A stretch of 64,000 nt of DNA from Blasia pusilla. Its lineage: Eukaryota > Marchantiophyta > Marchantiopsida > Blasiales. The notes under the pieces were generated by a model. That model was not told the origin of the DNA. It did not search any database and saw only the letters and a program-made list of their open reading frames with translations. This document shows, piece by piece, positions 33,535 through 45,071 of the stretch. Position numbers and translations under genes: made by a program. Position 1 is the first letter of the stretch. The number at the start of each line of letters is the position of its first letter. The stretch is from contig CM114274.1 in the NCBI GenBank assembly GCA_050084515.1, positions 22,010,001 to 22,074,000 of the forward strand. The letters run 5' to 3'.

Positions 33535-35309
33535 GTCTTGGTTTGGTTGGGGGATCTTATTGTTATTTGGCAATTTGTTATTTTGCACCACTGTCCATGC
33601 CTATCTACTCAACACGCACTTACAATCGAAGTCAACCATTCCAAATCAGGAAGGAAGGACTTGGTGACAAACTATCGCACTATCATGGTGGGTAGTGTTT
33701 TTGCCAAGTTGTTTTGGAAATTGGTGGAGTCAAAGTTGAGCACATGGACAAAGTCTTTCCAAAAGAGAGCATGGTTCCAAGCTGGTTTTTGCCCAACATA
33801 CAACACCATCGACCATATCTTGGCCTTGCGTGTTTTATGAGAGAAATCGAAGGGCAATATAAAAGCTTTGTTTTGCGACTTCATCGATTTCAATAAAGCT
33901 TTTGATAGTGTACCTCGTAAGCTCTTATGGGAAAGGCTGCAAGCCATTGGAGTACTACCAAATCTTCGAGCAATCGTGGCCACGTTACATCATTCCGTTC
34001 AGGCCAAAATCAAAGGTTCACAAACTCAAGAGATCTTCAGTACCATCGGAGTCATTCAAGGTTGCCCTCTCTCCCCTACTCTATTTGGAGTTTTCATAGA
34101 TGATATCGAAAAGTGGTTGGAGGAATGTGATAGTGAAAGTGTCAAGATTGGGGACTTTGTTATCAAAGCTCTATTGTATGCAAATGATATCATATTACCA
34201 GCACGTGATGGCATTAGTTTACAAAATCACTTTGACACTTTGGCAAGATTTTGTACCTAGAATCATATGGAGGTTAATATGGAGAAGTCTAAAGTCATTA
34301 TAGTGGGTACTAGATCCAAGTTCTCGTTCTTTTACAAAGGTCTATAATTAGAACAAGTGAAGAGTTATAAATATCTAGGCATCGATTTCTCTAATGACTA
34401 GAGTTGGGCACTTTGCGTGCAAAAGAGAGTAGAAGTTGGTTTCAAATCTCTATATTCATTTTTAAACCGATGTAGAAGAGCTCATCTTGTATCTTGGGGT
34501 CTTAGGAAGTTCTTATTTAGGAGCTTAGTGCTGCCGGTGGTCTTATATGGGACCCAAGCTAGGGGCCCTAGTTGTAAGAAGACAGATTAGGAGCACGTGG
34601 AGAGGGTGCAAAAGATCTTTCTACAAGAAGAATTGAGTGTAAGAAACCAAACTCCGTATGTTATTCTTCTTGCGGAAACAGGTTGTCTTCCTCTAGAGGC
34701 TGAAGTTTTTTACTTGACGATCACTTATATCGCAAGGGTGATATCCCTTGATGTTTCTCGCCTCCCTCATCAAGATTTGCGAGCCACACGTTCCATAGGA
34801 TGGATGGCGGATGTGATGACTTGGTCTTCAAAGTGGAATGTGGCGGAACGCAATTGGGACTTGAAACTGATGGCACTCCGCGAGCATCTACAGAAGCAAT
34901 GTCTCAACATTATTTGGAGTAGCCCGAGCACCAAAATGGAGTTTTATCAACTTTATGTTAATCCTATGCTTGAATATTGTGAACAAGGATACCTACTTGC
35001 GAGGATCTCCATGTTCTTACCTCATATTATCGCACGATTAGAACTGGGTCTCATAGGCTAGGAGTTGAGGAAGGACGATGGTTTAATATTGATAGAAGTG
35101 AACTAATTTGTAGGTTATGTGACGGAGAAAATATTGAGGATGAAGAGCATGTGTTTGTTACATGTCCAAGGTATGAAGAGATTAGACTAGCTCAGAAAAT
35201 ACATGTGGAGAATTTCTATTCTTTACTACAGCTGGTGGCTTATGATTTAGGTTGTTATATTAGGGAAGTTATAATTCATTGCTCAAGTGCTCTAGGAAGT
35301 AGCTAGGAG
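33535..35309 (+). pseudogene. LINE-B ORF2: endonuclease stub, reverse transcriptase, zinc knuckle
   Basis: The endonuclease continuation YCYLAICYFAP is followed abruptly by RT (NYRTIMVGSVFAKLFWKLVE), showing an internal deletion. Motif A: LFCDFIDFNKAFDSVPRKLL (about 33870-33920). Motif B: GVIQGCPLSPTLFGVFID. Motif C reads LLYANDIIL, so YADD has become YAND and the first catalytic Asp is lost. The C-terminal region includes QKIFLQEELSVRNQTPY and IARVISLDVSRLPHQ, and a knuckle CRLCDGENIEDEEHVFVTC near 35108-35165. Several stops (TAG/TGA) interrupt it. Confidence 0.8.
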
Positions 35310-35401
35310 AAGGTCTTTAGGATCTTTTTGAAGGTCAGTGAATGAATGACTTGTAATGTGTTTTTCAGCCTTTTGACCCTTTGGATCCCACGGGCTTGAT
35401 C

Positions 35402-35420
35402 TATTTACCATTTACCATTA
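35402..35420 (+). repeat. LINE-B 3' tail of ATTTACC repeats
   Basis: The element ends TATTTACCATTTACCATTA. The same tail ends the copy at 45072-46232. Short tail repeats instead of poly(A) are known in some LINE groups. Confidence 0.7.
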
Positions 35421-35464
35421 ACTTTATTCAGCGCCGGTAATCAACATAGAGTCTCATCTTTCCG

Positions 35465-36536
35465 TCTCATGAAGCTCAACCTTCCTTAATTCCTAGTTTC
35501 CAACACATAGCAAGTCCTTCAAGACTTGGAACAGACTTCTTGGTTAGTCCAGGGATCTGAAACGGCACTTGCGCGCCTAGCGATCCCAACTGTTCAATGG
35601 ACCTCGTGTGGGTTCCAAACTGAGACCCAAGTAATTGAGTCACGGGGTGAAATCCAAGAGGGATGTCTAAAATCGCCTCAATAGACTTGGTGGAGGTTTT
35701 CCAACCCAACCCCCAAACTCGCGTTTCGTTCCATGCCCTTGAGCCGCCCTGTGGTGCCCAAAGTGGGGTTCGGGTTCCAAGCACTCTCGGAGACCTTCCC
35801 CCCTTACTAGTACTTCAGGGGTTCTCCAATAACCCCCCCCCCCCCCTCCCCCTTTGGAAAAGGAGGGTCGGGCCCTTCATTGTGGCCCTCAACCGACTCC
35901 ACTTATAATCGTTTCCGGGTTATTTCTCAACCGCTGCTTATGCGTTTGCAGAGACCCGGCTTTCCATAAGCCTTCCAACGCACTCTTATTTAATCCAAAC
36001 TCATCTTGGCGCTAAAAGTTATGGTTATAAATACAGTCGGAAACTCTCAAACGCTAGTGGCGTTCCAAATCCGGATTCTTCCTTTTGGCAACCCACTTTC
36101 TAGACTCGACTCCTTTCAAGTCTCATTCCGCGTTTGGTCCAGGTTTCTTGGTCGCAACCACAACATCTGAAACGTGAAGTCTCGCTCACGTCTCGTCTCT
36201 TCTCTCCTCTTCGAGACTACTCCAACGCGCAAACCATCTTAGCGTGAGCCCGCAAATGTTTCGATGTTCCACTTTGGCACTCGTTTGGTCATGAAGGTCG
36301 CGACAGAGGTGGAACTAAGGTGAAGACCTTTGAATTTGAGCGTCTTGGTGAACGGAAAATAGAAGGATGTCATATTGGTTCATGAGGTTCCTAGAAAGAC
36401 AGAGTTGGTGAACACCATCACAAGGACGAGTTTGATCGAGTTAGAGGAAGGATTCCTTTGCTTGATGAGACAAGTAGAGGATGATGCAAGCGCGAGACGC
36501 AGAGTCACCTTATGGAGCGCGCGTCCTCTTTGTGAA
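35465..36536. other. 1.07-kb inverted segment containing a Gypsy-C LTR part and Gypsy-E spacer
   Basis: Positions 35465-36305 are a subfamily 2 LTR (poly-C tract near 35827, end GTCGCGACA) in minus orientation. Positions 36306-36536 are chromovirus protease-RT spacer in plus orientation. Flipping the block puts the spacer next to Gypsy-E RT (35464) in the right order, and puts the LTR start in front of the Gypsy-C LTR remainder at 36537. About 85 bp of LTR is lost at the joint. Confidence 0.75.
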
Positions 36537-36624
36537 GCAGATTGGCGATGAGATTGTGTCATACTGAACGTACGCTTCCGCAACACTAAATATTGACGTT
36601 GAAGGAGAATAGGGGCGCGACAAG

Positions 36625-36642
36625 TGGTATCAGAGCTTATTC
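36625..36642 (+). other. Gypsy-C primer binding site
   Basis: TGGTATCAGAGC starts two bases after the 5' LTR end (GCGACA). It is a perfect 12-nt match to the 3' end complement of plant initiator-Met tRNA. Confidence 0.85.
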
Positions 36643-36755
36643 TTGATGAGCAAGAACTTGGGGTCGTGGGATCAACCGGAGGCTTGGGAAAACTCAAGGT
36701 AGCGGCTAGACTCAGACAATAAACGAGGAGGAGATTTGAGTGAGTTGGCTTGAAA

Positions 36756-37607
36756 ATGGCGATCGAGGGAGAACAACCCAAGAAGCGTCGAATCAAGCGA
36801 CGTGAACCAAGAGAGGGACCAATGCTAGACCGTGAAGCTATGGAGGAGACAAAGACTCCCGAAGAGCTTAGCGCCAGTCATGAGGACGTTTCAGAGGCAA
36901 ATCCTTCCGCGGGGCCATCGGGCCCAAACTCAGGGGAACGGACCGAGTCAAGCTAGACATTGGACTTGTTGAAGCTGTTGCTGGAGCAGATGTCCCAGCA
37001 AAGCAAGCGGATTGTAGAGTTAGAGGCCACCCGAACTCCGGGTGCGGAAAAAAAACTATGCAAGACAAACGTGCCCACGCCATTCACTGGGGTGGGGCGT
37101 TCACGGAAAGTGAAGGATTTCCTTATGGAACTGGAACTATACTTTGAGGCGCAGAGGGTAGCTGAGCAGAACAAGGTGACGGTAGCCGTTACTTTCTTGA
37201 AGGATTATGCGCTACAATGGTGGATAGCTCAACGAGTGGAATATCTGGTCGGCAAGTCACCTCTGAGTTGGGAGGAGTTCAAGGTGTTCATTGGGGATCG
37301 ATTCACTCCGGAGTACCAAGGGTTGCGCGACACGGTGGAATGCATGCGGATGCGGTAGACTGGTTCCTTAAGCGCATATGTGAGGGAGTTTAGTGCAAAA
37401 CTGACTTCTCTTCCAAAGATGGATGACCACGCGAAGAAGGCTAGCTTCATGAGTGGACTCAAGCCAAGCACTGAAAAGGCCCTTTACCGAATGCCGACGT
37501 TGCCAGATACCTGCGCAGATCTTCTAAAGCTAGCGGAGCAGATTGGGGACGATGAGGTCCAAACCCATAAACCCTTTGAGCCAAAGGTTTTTGAAGAAGT
37601 CAAAAAA
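36756..37607 (+). pseudogene. Gypsy-C gag with two in-frame stops
   Basis: The ATG at 36756 starts MAIEGEQPKKRRIKRREPR. The same register continues through a TAG at 36954 into LLKLLLEQMSQQSKRIVEL, KLCKTNVPTPFTGVGRSRKV, ALQWWIAQRVEYLV and WEEFKVFIGDRFTPEYQ. A second TAG at 37356-37358 replaces a Gln seen in Gypsy-A, and the frame then runs ...LKPSTEKALYRMPTLPDTC to a stop at 37608. The knuckle region follows in another register (CYNYTNQGTWRKC) with its second Cys and His lost. Confidence 0.8.
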
Positions 37608-37628
37608 TAAGGAGGCGTTCAAAAGAGT

Positions 37629-40600
37629 ATGGAGTGGGGGCCAGCACGATCCACGAGAGTCGTCTGCCCCGACAACAAAACAAGTGGAACTTCATGCGAA
37701 GCCGAGAGGAGGACAGCACTCGAAGTCAGGGAACGGCAAGGTCATATGCTACAACTATACGAACCAAGGCACCTGGCGAAAGTGTGTTCAAAACCGAAGG
37801 TTAGAAATGGGAGTATGAATTTGTTTGCTGCTAAGCATCTATTGGCGGGTGATCTTGAGACATCCCTTCAGGTCACCAAGAGGACGCACAATTTGGTGTA
37901 CCTAAGATCCAAGATTGCTGATCGCGATGTGTTGTTGCTCGTGGATATAGGTGCTTCGCGCTCCTTCCTAAGCGCGAGAATCATGAAGGAACTGGGGTTG
38001 TCTACCTCTAAGGTGGATGAGCCCATCCGAGTAGGATTTGCAGGAGGCAAGTCTCATCGGACTTCTGATTTGGTATTGGGTTTGACAATAGGATGCGGGG
38101 TATTCGAGTTGAAGGAGAATTTCCCTGTGTGCAAAATGGATGGCATTGACAGAGTCTTGGGGAATACATTCCTAGATGTGTATGAGGTGGAGTTAAGACG
38201 TAGACCCTTGAGGTTGAGCGTCTTGCTAAAAGGCAAACGGTTACAAGTGCGGTTGGTCCGTGAGGTTCCGGCAAAAAAGGAGTTAGTGAACTCGATTACA
38301 AGGAGGAGCATGACCGAGTTGGAGGATGGATTTCTCTCCTTGATGAGACAAGTGGAGGAGGCTACAAGCAAAATACAGAGAGATCAGGACACTGCTTCAA
38401 GGGGCATCCCAGAACCACTCCAGGAAGTGGTCAAGGAGTTTGAGGATGTCTTGACAAAGGAGCTTCCGACTGAATTGCCGCCACATAGAGCCGTCGATCA
38501 TAAGATAGAGATCATACATGGTTCCCAACCGCCTTCAAAAGCACCATATAGGTTGAATCAGGAGGAACTTCTTGAGTTGAAAAGGCAGTTAAGTGAGCTC
38601 TTGGAAAAGGGTTACATAAGGACTAGCAAGTCACCTTATGGAGCACCTTTTTTTTTGTGTAAAGAAGAAGGATGGAAAGATGAGGTTGTGTGTTGATTAC
38701 CGTGCGCTGAATAAAGTGATGGTTCGGAACAATTATCCTCTTCCGAGGATAGATGATCTCTTTGATAGGCTGGCAGGCATGAGATATTTCAATAGGATTG
38801 ACTTGAAGTCAGGATATTACCAGATTCGGATTGCCGAGGCAGATGTGGAGAAGACTGCGTGTAGGACAAGATATGGTTCCTTTGAGTTTGTAGTGATGCC
38901 TTTCGGTCTATGTAACGCGCCTCCGACGCTCACAAGGAAATGGATGAGTATGTTATCATCTATATTGATGACATATTTATCTATTCAAAGTCACTAGAGG
39001 AGCACGTTCGACATGTGAGAGTGGTCTTGTCTAAGCTAAGGGAAAATCAGTTGTATGCGAATGTAGAGAAGAGCGAATTTGGTTTGAGCAAGATCAAATT
39101 CTTGGGTCATGTGGTCACTACAGATGGCGTCAGTCCAGACATGGAGAAGGTGAAATTGATTGTCGAGTTGGAACCCCATCCACTGTAAAGGGGATGAGGA
39201 GGTTCATAGGTGTGGTGCAGTTCTATCGCACTTATGTGAAGAACTTTTCGGGAATTGTGAGGCCTCTCACGGATTGGACAGCAAAGTTTGCCAACACGAG
39301 TTGGACCTAGGAAGTTAATGAGGCATTCAGCCGAGTGAAGCAGATTCTATCGCATGAACCAGTATTGAAGCTACCGGAGTTTGACAAACCGTTCGAAGTG
39401 CATACCGATGCTAGCGATTTCGCGGTTGCAGGAATGTTTGTGCAAGGAGGGAGACTGGTGGCATACGAGAGCAAGAAGCTTAGCGATACTGAAAGGAGAT
39501 GGCCCACTCATGAGAAAGAGTTGTTCGCGGTGGTACATTGCTTGAGGAAGTGGCGGCATTATCTAGGGCTCCACAAGACTGGAGTATTCACCGATAATAT
39601 ATCACTCAAGTATTTTGAGACCCAAGATCGAGTGACACCGAAACAACTGCGATGGCATGATACCTTGGCGCTCATGGATGTTGAGTTCATTCAGAAGCCA
39701 GGTAAAGATCATGTGATTCTAGATGCGTTGAGTTGCAAGGAGGAACACATGCCATCGACGACACAGGTCTTGAGAGCAATGTTCCCTAAAGAAACAGACC
39801 TGGAAAGAAGGATTCGTGAAGGACATATGAAAGATGCTCACGCATGGGAGTACTTGAGGAAGATGAAGCAGGGTGAGAAGGTGGCCAACATAAGTTTGAG
39901 GCACAGTTTACTAAGGTTCAAGCAGAGTAGGATCTATGTAGGGCAAGGGAGGATGCGAACCAAAGTGTTAGCAGAGTGTCACGACGGACCCTTGGCGGGA
40001 CATAAAGGAGAGAAATCTATGTTGGCTGTTCTGTCGAAGCGGTTCTTTTGGCCCAACATGAAAGAGGATGTTGCTCAATATGTGAAGACTTGTGTGACCT
40101 GCCAAACGAATAGAGTATCTTATGATAAGAAACAAGGCTAGTTGCATCCCTTGCCGATCCCACAAGGACCCTTGAAAAGTGTGAGTATGGATTTCATCGT
40201 GAGTCTTCCAGAATCTGAGGGATACAACGCTATACTTGTGATTGTTGATCGGTTTAGCAAGTTGGCGAGATTCGTGCGAACGGAGGATTCCGCAACGGCT
40301 TATACGACGTCGCAACTATTTCTCGATAGCTAGTGGCGTGCTCACGGTTTGCCGAGGAGCATTGTTTCAGATCGGGATCCAAAGTTTACTCGTGCTTTCT
40401 GGAAGCACTTGTTCTGAAGGTTAAAGACCAAGCTGAGTTTCAATACGGCTTTCCATCCACAAACGGATGGACAGACTGAAAAGGTAAACTCAATCGTGAA
40501 TCGGTACTTAAGGAATTATGTCAGTGCTGATCAACGAGATTGAGTCAAATGGCTGAGCATGGAGGAGTACTGCTACAATTCGACCAAGCATTCTGCAACT

Positions 40601-41254
40601 GGAGAATCTCTATTTCTCCAGGAAAATGGACGAGAGCCAGAAGGGCCTCTTGACCTAGCCCTTTCAAAGGGTACTGCATCGGCGCGAACACGACAAGCGA
40701 CGGCAGAAGGTTTGTTGGTAGAAATGCGAGAACGGGAAGAGCGAGCAAGGCGAAGTCTTGCAAAGGCTCAAATGAGGTATGTTAAGCATGCTAACAAGAG
40801 TCGGCGCCAAGTACGATTCCAAGTTGGAGAGAAAATGTGGTTGAGTGTGACGAATCTCACTCTTCCGAAAGAGTAGTCTGCCAAGTATGCTGGACAATAT
40901 GTGATTGTGGCAAACCCGTTTGAGGATGTGTATACGTTGAGGCTGCCGGACAAGTTCAAGATTCACCCGACCTTTCATGTGTCATTGTTGAAGAAATACC
41001 TTCAAGATAATGGACGTTTCGAACGGAGATAGGTGGTGAGATCGCACCCGGTGATCATAAATGAAGAGCCAGAGTTTGAGATGGAGACCATCTTACGTTC
41101 GAGGCGTCAGGCCAACAAGTATGAATACTTGGTAAAATGGAAGGGCTGCCATATGAAGGAGGCGACTTGGATTGCGGAGGCAGATTTGGAACACGCGCAA
41201 GAGTTGTTGCTAGACTTCAAGCGAAGCACATACGTTAGTACGAGGAGAAGCTAG
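37629..41254 (+). pseudogene. Gypsy-C pol: protease, RT, RNase H, integrase, chromodomain
   Basis: Protease (37629-38696 frame): LLLVDIGASRSFL, where the catalytic DTGA has become DIGA, then [37 protein letters not shown] and [16 protein letters not shown], then a small deletion and shift, then [14 protein letters not shown]. RNase H: FEVHTDASDFAVAG and WPTHEKELFAVVHCLRKWRH (268-codon open frame, 39335-40138). Integrase: FFWPNMKEDVAQYVKTCVTC, TAG at 40139-40141, ILVIVDRFSKLARFVRTED, PRSIVSDRDPKFT and [12 protein letters not shown]. Chromodomain: YEYLVKWKGCHMKEATW (41118-41170). At least five further stops are single-base changes. Confidence 0.85.
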
Positions 41255-41928
41255 AGACATGACTTGTACTCATTGGAATCTATGGCCAAAGGCCGTTATA
41301 ACTAGAATATGCTAGTGTTGCAATAAAGGAGTGTATGGATTTGGAGATTCGATGCCTGAGTTGATTGCAATTTGTATGTGGTAGTGCATGGCTATGAGTC
41401 GTTCATCATAGGCTTAGGATGTAAGTCAAGAGGACAAACAAGGAGTATTTTAGGTGAGAGCTTGTATGTGGATAAGCACCTAGAATAGGACCTTGTGTTG
41501 GATTACACTCGAGCTCGCCCTAGCGTCGGCGGGGCAGATGATGTCTATCTTGGGGCTTGGGATGATCTTACTTGTGGCTACATAAGTAAACTTAGTGATG
41601 CCCATAAGTCGAATACGAGAGCGACCCAATAGTAGTACGATTTGTTGACGAGGTAAACAGGTGTGGTGTTTACAAGAATGAGCCATAAGAGTCTAAGGTT
41701 GCACACTTAGTTAGCTTATTTGATAGGTTAGTTCTTTGGAACTAGTCCAGGCTTATCAAAGAGGAGAGGCTAATAATTCTAAGTGGGGCAAAGCGACAAC
41801 TATAGATTAAGAGGAATTGCGGGTTAGCCGCCAGAACCCAATTCAATGTCAAGGGGTAGGCTGCCCAGGAGACTTGACATAACAAAGGTTTTCGTTGATG
41901 AGGGCATCAACCTCTCAAGAGGGGTGAG
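41255..41928 (+). other. Gypsy-C 3' non-coding region and polypurine tract
   Basis: No coding capacity. It matches the same region of Gypsy-D (58500-59188) closely and ends in AAGAGGGGTGAG directly before the 3' LTR. Confidence 0.75.
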
Positions 41929-42307
41929 TGTCGCGACCCTTTTAGACATCCCTCTTGGATTTCACCCCGCGACTCAATTACTTGGGTCTCGGTTTGGAAC
42001 TCACACGAGGTCCATTGAAGCAGTTGGGATCGCTAGGCGCGCAAGTGCCGTTTCAGATCCCTGGACTAACCAGGAATTCTGTTCCAAGTCTTGAAGGACT
42101 TGCCATGTGTTAGAAACTAGGAATTAAGGAAGGTTGAGCTTCATGAGACGCCGAGTTGACAACTCGGTGGGTTGGAACACTAGTTGGCCCGGACCCGACT
42201 AATGAGAGTGCGTGTTTGGGCGCAGATTGGCGATGAGATCGTGTCATACTGAACGTACGCTTCCGCAACACTAAAGATTGACGTTCAAGGAGAGTAGGGG
42301 CGCGATA
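41929..42307 (+). repeat. Gypsy-C 3' LTR with internal deletion
   Basis: It starts TGTCGCGACCC and ends GGGGCGCGATA (expected GCGACA). At 379 bp it lacks about 600 bp of the subfamily 2 LTR, missing from just after the first 12 bp. Confidence 0.8.
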
Positions 42308-43802
42308 GCCTCATACGCATCTAAGAATGTGTTCCCCAAGACTCCATCGATTCTGTCTAGGTTGCAAACTGTGATATTCTCCTTCAACTCAAATACTATG
42401 CATGTCACAACTAGCCCTAAAACCAGCTATAAGGTCTGGTGGGACTTGCTCCCGCGAATCCTACCCTTATGGGTTCATCCGCCTTAGTGGTTGGCAATCT
42501 CAACGTCTTCACAATTCTCGGGCTTAAGAATGAGTGCGAAGAACCTGTATCAAAAAACAACATCACATCGCGATTAGCGATCTTGGATCCTAGGTAAACC
42601 AAATTGGGCGTTCTTTTGGTGACTTGGAGAGATGTAACTAGGTTTCCCGCCGATAGGTGCTTAGCAGCAAACGCAATCATACTCGGTTTACTAACCTTGG
42701 GCTTCACACATTCCTTAGCCATATGCTCGGGTTCGCCATAGTTGTAGCAAATCACTTTGGCATTTGATGACTTCGGGAACGGCGACCCTCTTGGGTTCGC
42801 ATTGAGTTCCACTCGTTTCGCTGGTGGGGCAAGACACCCTCCATTGTCGCGCTCATCCCCATTCCAAACCCTCTTGGACGTCCCTTTGGTTTTCGATAAC
42901 TAAGAAAAACTTTTCAGCTCAAAGGGTTTTTGGTTTTGGAATTCATCGTCCCCAATCCGCTCCGCTAGCCTCAGAAGCTCTGCTTACGTCTCTCGAATGT
43001 GAGGCAAACAAAAGAGGGCCTTTTTGGCGCTTGGTTTGAGTCCACTTAAGAAGATCATCTTCTTTGTAAACTCATCCATGGAAAGTGAGCTCATGTTTGC
43101 AATGAACTCTCACACATAAGCGTTAAGGGATCCGCTTTGGCGCAACCTCATAAACTCCATTCCATCGCGATACTCCTGATATTCTGGAGTGAATCGATTA
43201 CCAATCAACCCCTTGAAATCTTCCCAACTCAAAGTTCTTCCATGGCCCATATGTTCTTTATGGTGAGCCGTCCACCAGTGGGGAGCGTGATCCTTCACAA
43301 ACGTGACCGCTATAGTCACATTGTCTTGCTCATCTGCCTTTCGCGCTTCTAAATAAAGTTCGAGTTCCGTTAAAAACTTGGTCACTTTCCGAGAACGCCC
43401 CATTCCTGTGAATGGCATTGGAAAATTTGTTTTACAAAGCTTCTTGCCGGAACTAGAGGCTCCATTTGACTTGATTTCTACGATCACCTTACTCTTTTCA
43501 GCCATCTAGTCCGCCATCACCTTCATCAAATCCATCATTTGGATATAAAAGGCCAGGTTGTTTGAAGGCCCCACGGAAATATTTGCGTTTGGAAAATCCT
43601 CATGTCTGGGACTCGGCACTTCGGGAGTCGTAATCTCCACTTCTGGCTCACGGTCCGTCATTGATTTGTCTCTCGGCTTTTTTGCTTTGACTCGCAATTT
43701 CCTTGGTTCTTCGCCCTTGGTTGCCATTTGCAAGTCCTCACTTTCCCAGATCTCCTCCTTGTCTCTTGCGTTCCTCCTCGAGCATCGCGGTCTTCCAACC
43801 AC
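42308..43802 (-). pseudogene. Gypsy-E gag and protease
   Basis: Minus-strand blocks. Gag: KLCKTNFPMPFTGMGRSRKV, then HAPHWWTAHHKEHMG and WEDFKGLIGNRFTPEYQEYR (43505-43150). Knuckle: VICYNYGEPEHMAKECVKPK (42750-42690), with the second Cys changed to Tyr. Protease: DVMLFFDTGSSHSFLSPRI, a DTGS form of the catalytic motif. It stops at 42308 where Gypsy-C is inserted. Conserved protease sequence resumes in the inverted piece at 36306. Confidence 0.8.
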
Positions 43803-43856
43803 CTTGAGTTCTTCTCAAACATCCAGATCTTCTACGATCCCAAGTTCACGCTCACT

Positions 43857-43876
43857 AAGGATTTGCTCTGATACCA
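43857..43876 (-). other. Gypsy-E primer binding site
   Basis: On the minus strand TGGTATCAGAGCAAATCC follows the 5' LTR after two bases. The first 12 match the initiator-Met tRNA complement. Confidence 0.85.
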
Positions 43877-43878
43877 CA

Positions 43879-44851
43879 TGTCGTGCACCTACTCTCCTTG
43901 AACATTTATGTTGTTATTGCCAAGGCGTGCATTTAGTAGAATAGTCATGTCTTGGATCAATCAGAGGCTAACTTTCCGAGTTCTCGTCTCGGTCTCTCAT
44001 CAAGCTCGACCTTCCTAGTTTCTCGGTTTACAACACGGGCAAGTCTTGAAAGACTTGGGACAGACTTTCTGGTCGGTTCAAGAATCTCAATCGGAATTTC
44101 GCGCCTGGCGGTTCCAACTGTCCAATGGAAATCCAATGAGTCCCTAACCAAGATACATACAAAGTGAATCTCGGGTCGGAATCCAAGTGTGGCGTACAAA
44201 GTCCACTCCCTTGGATCAGGTTTGGGTTTCAAGTTTCAACGCCAAACTCCCATTCCATCTCGTGCCTCTTAGAAGTTGTTTGGCACTCAAAGTGGGGATT
44301 TGTGTTCCAAGACATGTTGCAGAGACTCCTCCCTTACTAGTTCTTCTAGGGATCTCCAAAGTTCCCTACATTTAGGGAAAGACACCGGGCCTCTCCAATT
44401 GGCCCTCAACCCGATTGATTTTGGCTGATATCTCATTTTGTACTTATGCATTTGCTAAGATCTTTAATGTAGTGGAAGCGTCTTGAGCTAAGCTTTCCAA
44501 CGCATTCTTATTTGTCTCAAATGCATCTTGGGGATAAACTTTATGGTCCAAAACACGGTCATATTCCCCAAACACTAGTCGTGTTTCAAAACTGGTTCTC
44601 ACCTCTTTGGCAACCAACCTTCCAACACTCAACTCATCTCAAGTCTTGGCTCGCATTTGGTCTAGGTTTCCTGTTCGTGACCACTAATGCATGAAATGCA
44701 CAACTCTGTTCCGCGTTTCGTCTCTTGGACTTTTCCAAGAGAGCTTTCCGAAAGCCTCTCCTAGGCATGATCATCGCAGCGTGAGTCTACTTGAGTTTTG
44801 ATGTTCTGCTTGGTGCCTATTTGGTATTTTTTGGTTACGAGGATCGTGACA
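43879..44851 (-). repeat. Gypsy-E 5' LTR
   Basis: A 973-bp subfamily 1 LTR, clearly more diverged from Gypsy-A than the two Gypsy-A LTRs are from each other. It starts TGTCGTGCACC and ends GATCGTGACA, followed by the ATACA duplication. Confidence 0.85.
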
Positions 44852-44856
44852 ATACA

Positions 44857-45071
44857 TAAGGATCATCGAGGTTCAACACCTCACGAGCATTGCGATGAAT
44901 GACCATAGGTTAATCGGGCTATCAATCATAAAGCAAAAAATACAATAAGAAAGATGTTAAGGATGCATGTTTGCTGAATCTATATCCCATCGCCAACAAC
45001 GGCAACTTGAGGTTCTAATCTCCTCAATGACCTCTCTGCAAGCCATACTTTCATAAACTCCTCTTTACCAT
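44857..45071. other. Pre-insertion flank, nothing recognised
   Basis: About 215 bp between the Gypsy-E target duplication and a LINE-B copy. It should be contiguous with the DNA left of 18304. No coding features. It ends CTCTTTACCATTTGAATCAG. Confidence 0.5.

Larger units (their letters stand above)
24196..35420 (+). mobile_element. LINE-B inserted in the Gypsy-E RT gene; itself split by Gypsy-A
   Basis: Gypsy-E RT sequence stops at ...CGTCACTT (24195) and resumes at ACTTTATTCAGCG (35421). The junction shares ACTT, a short target duplication. Between them lie a 176-bp tandem array, a broken ORF1, an endonuclease fragment, the RT to zinc-knuckle part of ORF2, and a 3' tail. Own length without Gypsy-A is about 3.8 kb. 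Most of the endonuclease and the region before RT are deleted (junction near 33610-33650). Confidence 0.8.
36537..42307 (+). mobile_element. Gypsy-C: chromovirus with LTR subfamily 2
   Basis: A plus-strand element with the end of its 5' LTR (36537-36622; the rest is inverted at 35465-36305), PBS, gag, pol, chromodomain, polypurine tract and a shortened 3' LTR. Its outer flanks are GAGGT (36306-36310, inverted, equal to ACCTC) and GCCTC (42308-42312), a 4/5 target duplication. Gypsy-E protease sequence resumes at 42308. Stops, shifts and a small RT deletion make it inactive. Confidence 0.8.
18309..44851 (-). mobile_element. Gypsy-E: old chromovirus split by nested insertions
   Basis: The outer ends are TGTTGTGCG at 18309 and GATCGTGACA ending 44851. 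Both are flanked by the same 5 bp, ATACA (18304-18308 and 44852-44856), so they are the two ends of one insertion. Its own parts, read on the minus strand, are: 5' LTR 43879-44851, PBS, gag-protease 42308-43802, a protease-RT spacer now inverted at 36306-36536, RT 35421-35464 and 24195 down to about 23700, RNase H to 23043, integrase and chromodomain 22015-20640, a 3' region, and 3' LTR 19871-18309. All reading frames are broken. The remaining sequence belongs to later insertions. Confidence 0.85.

Noticed and set aside
18309-44851. Endogenous pararetrovirus (caulimovirus) origin for the RT sequences
   Set aside because: LTRs, tRNA-iMet primer sites, integrase and chromodomain are all present. 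These are Ty3/gypsy chromoviruses.
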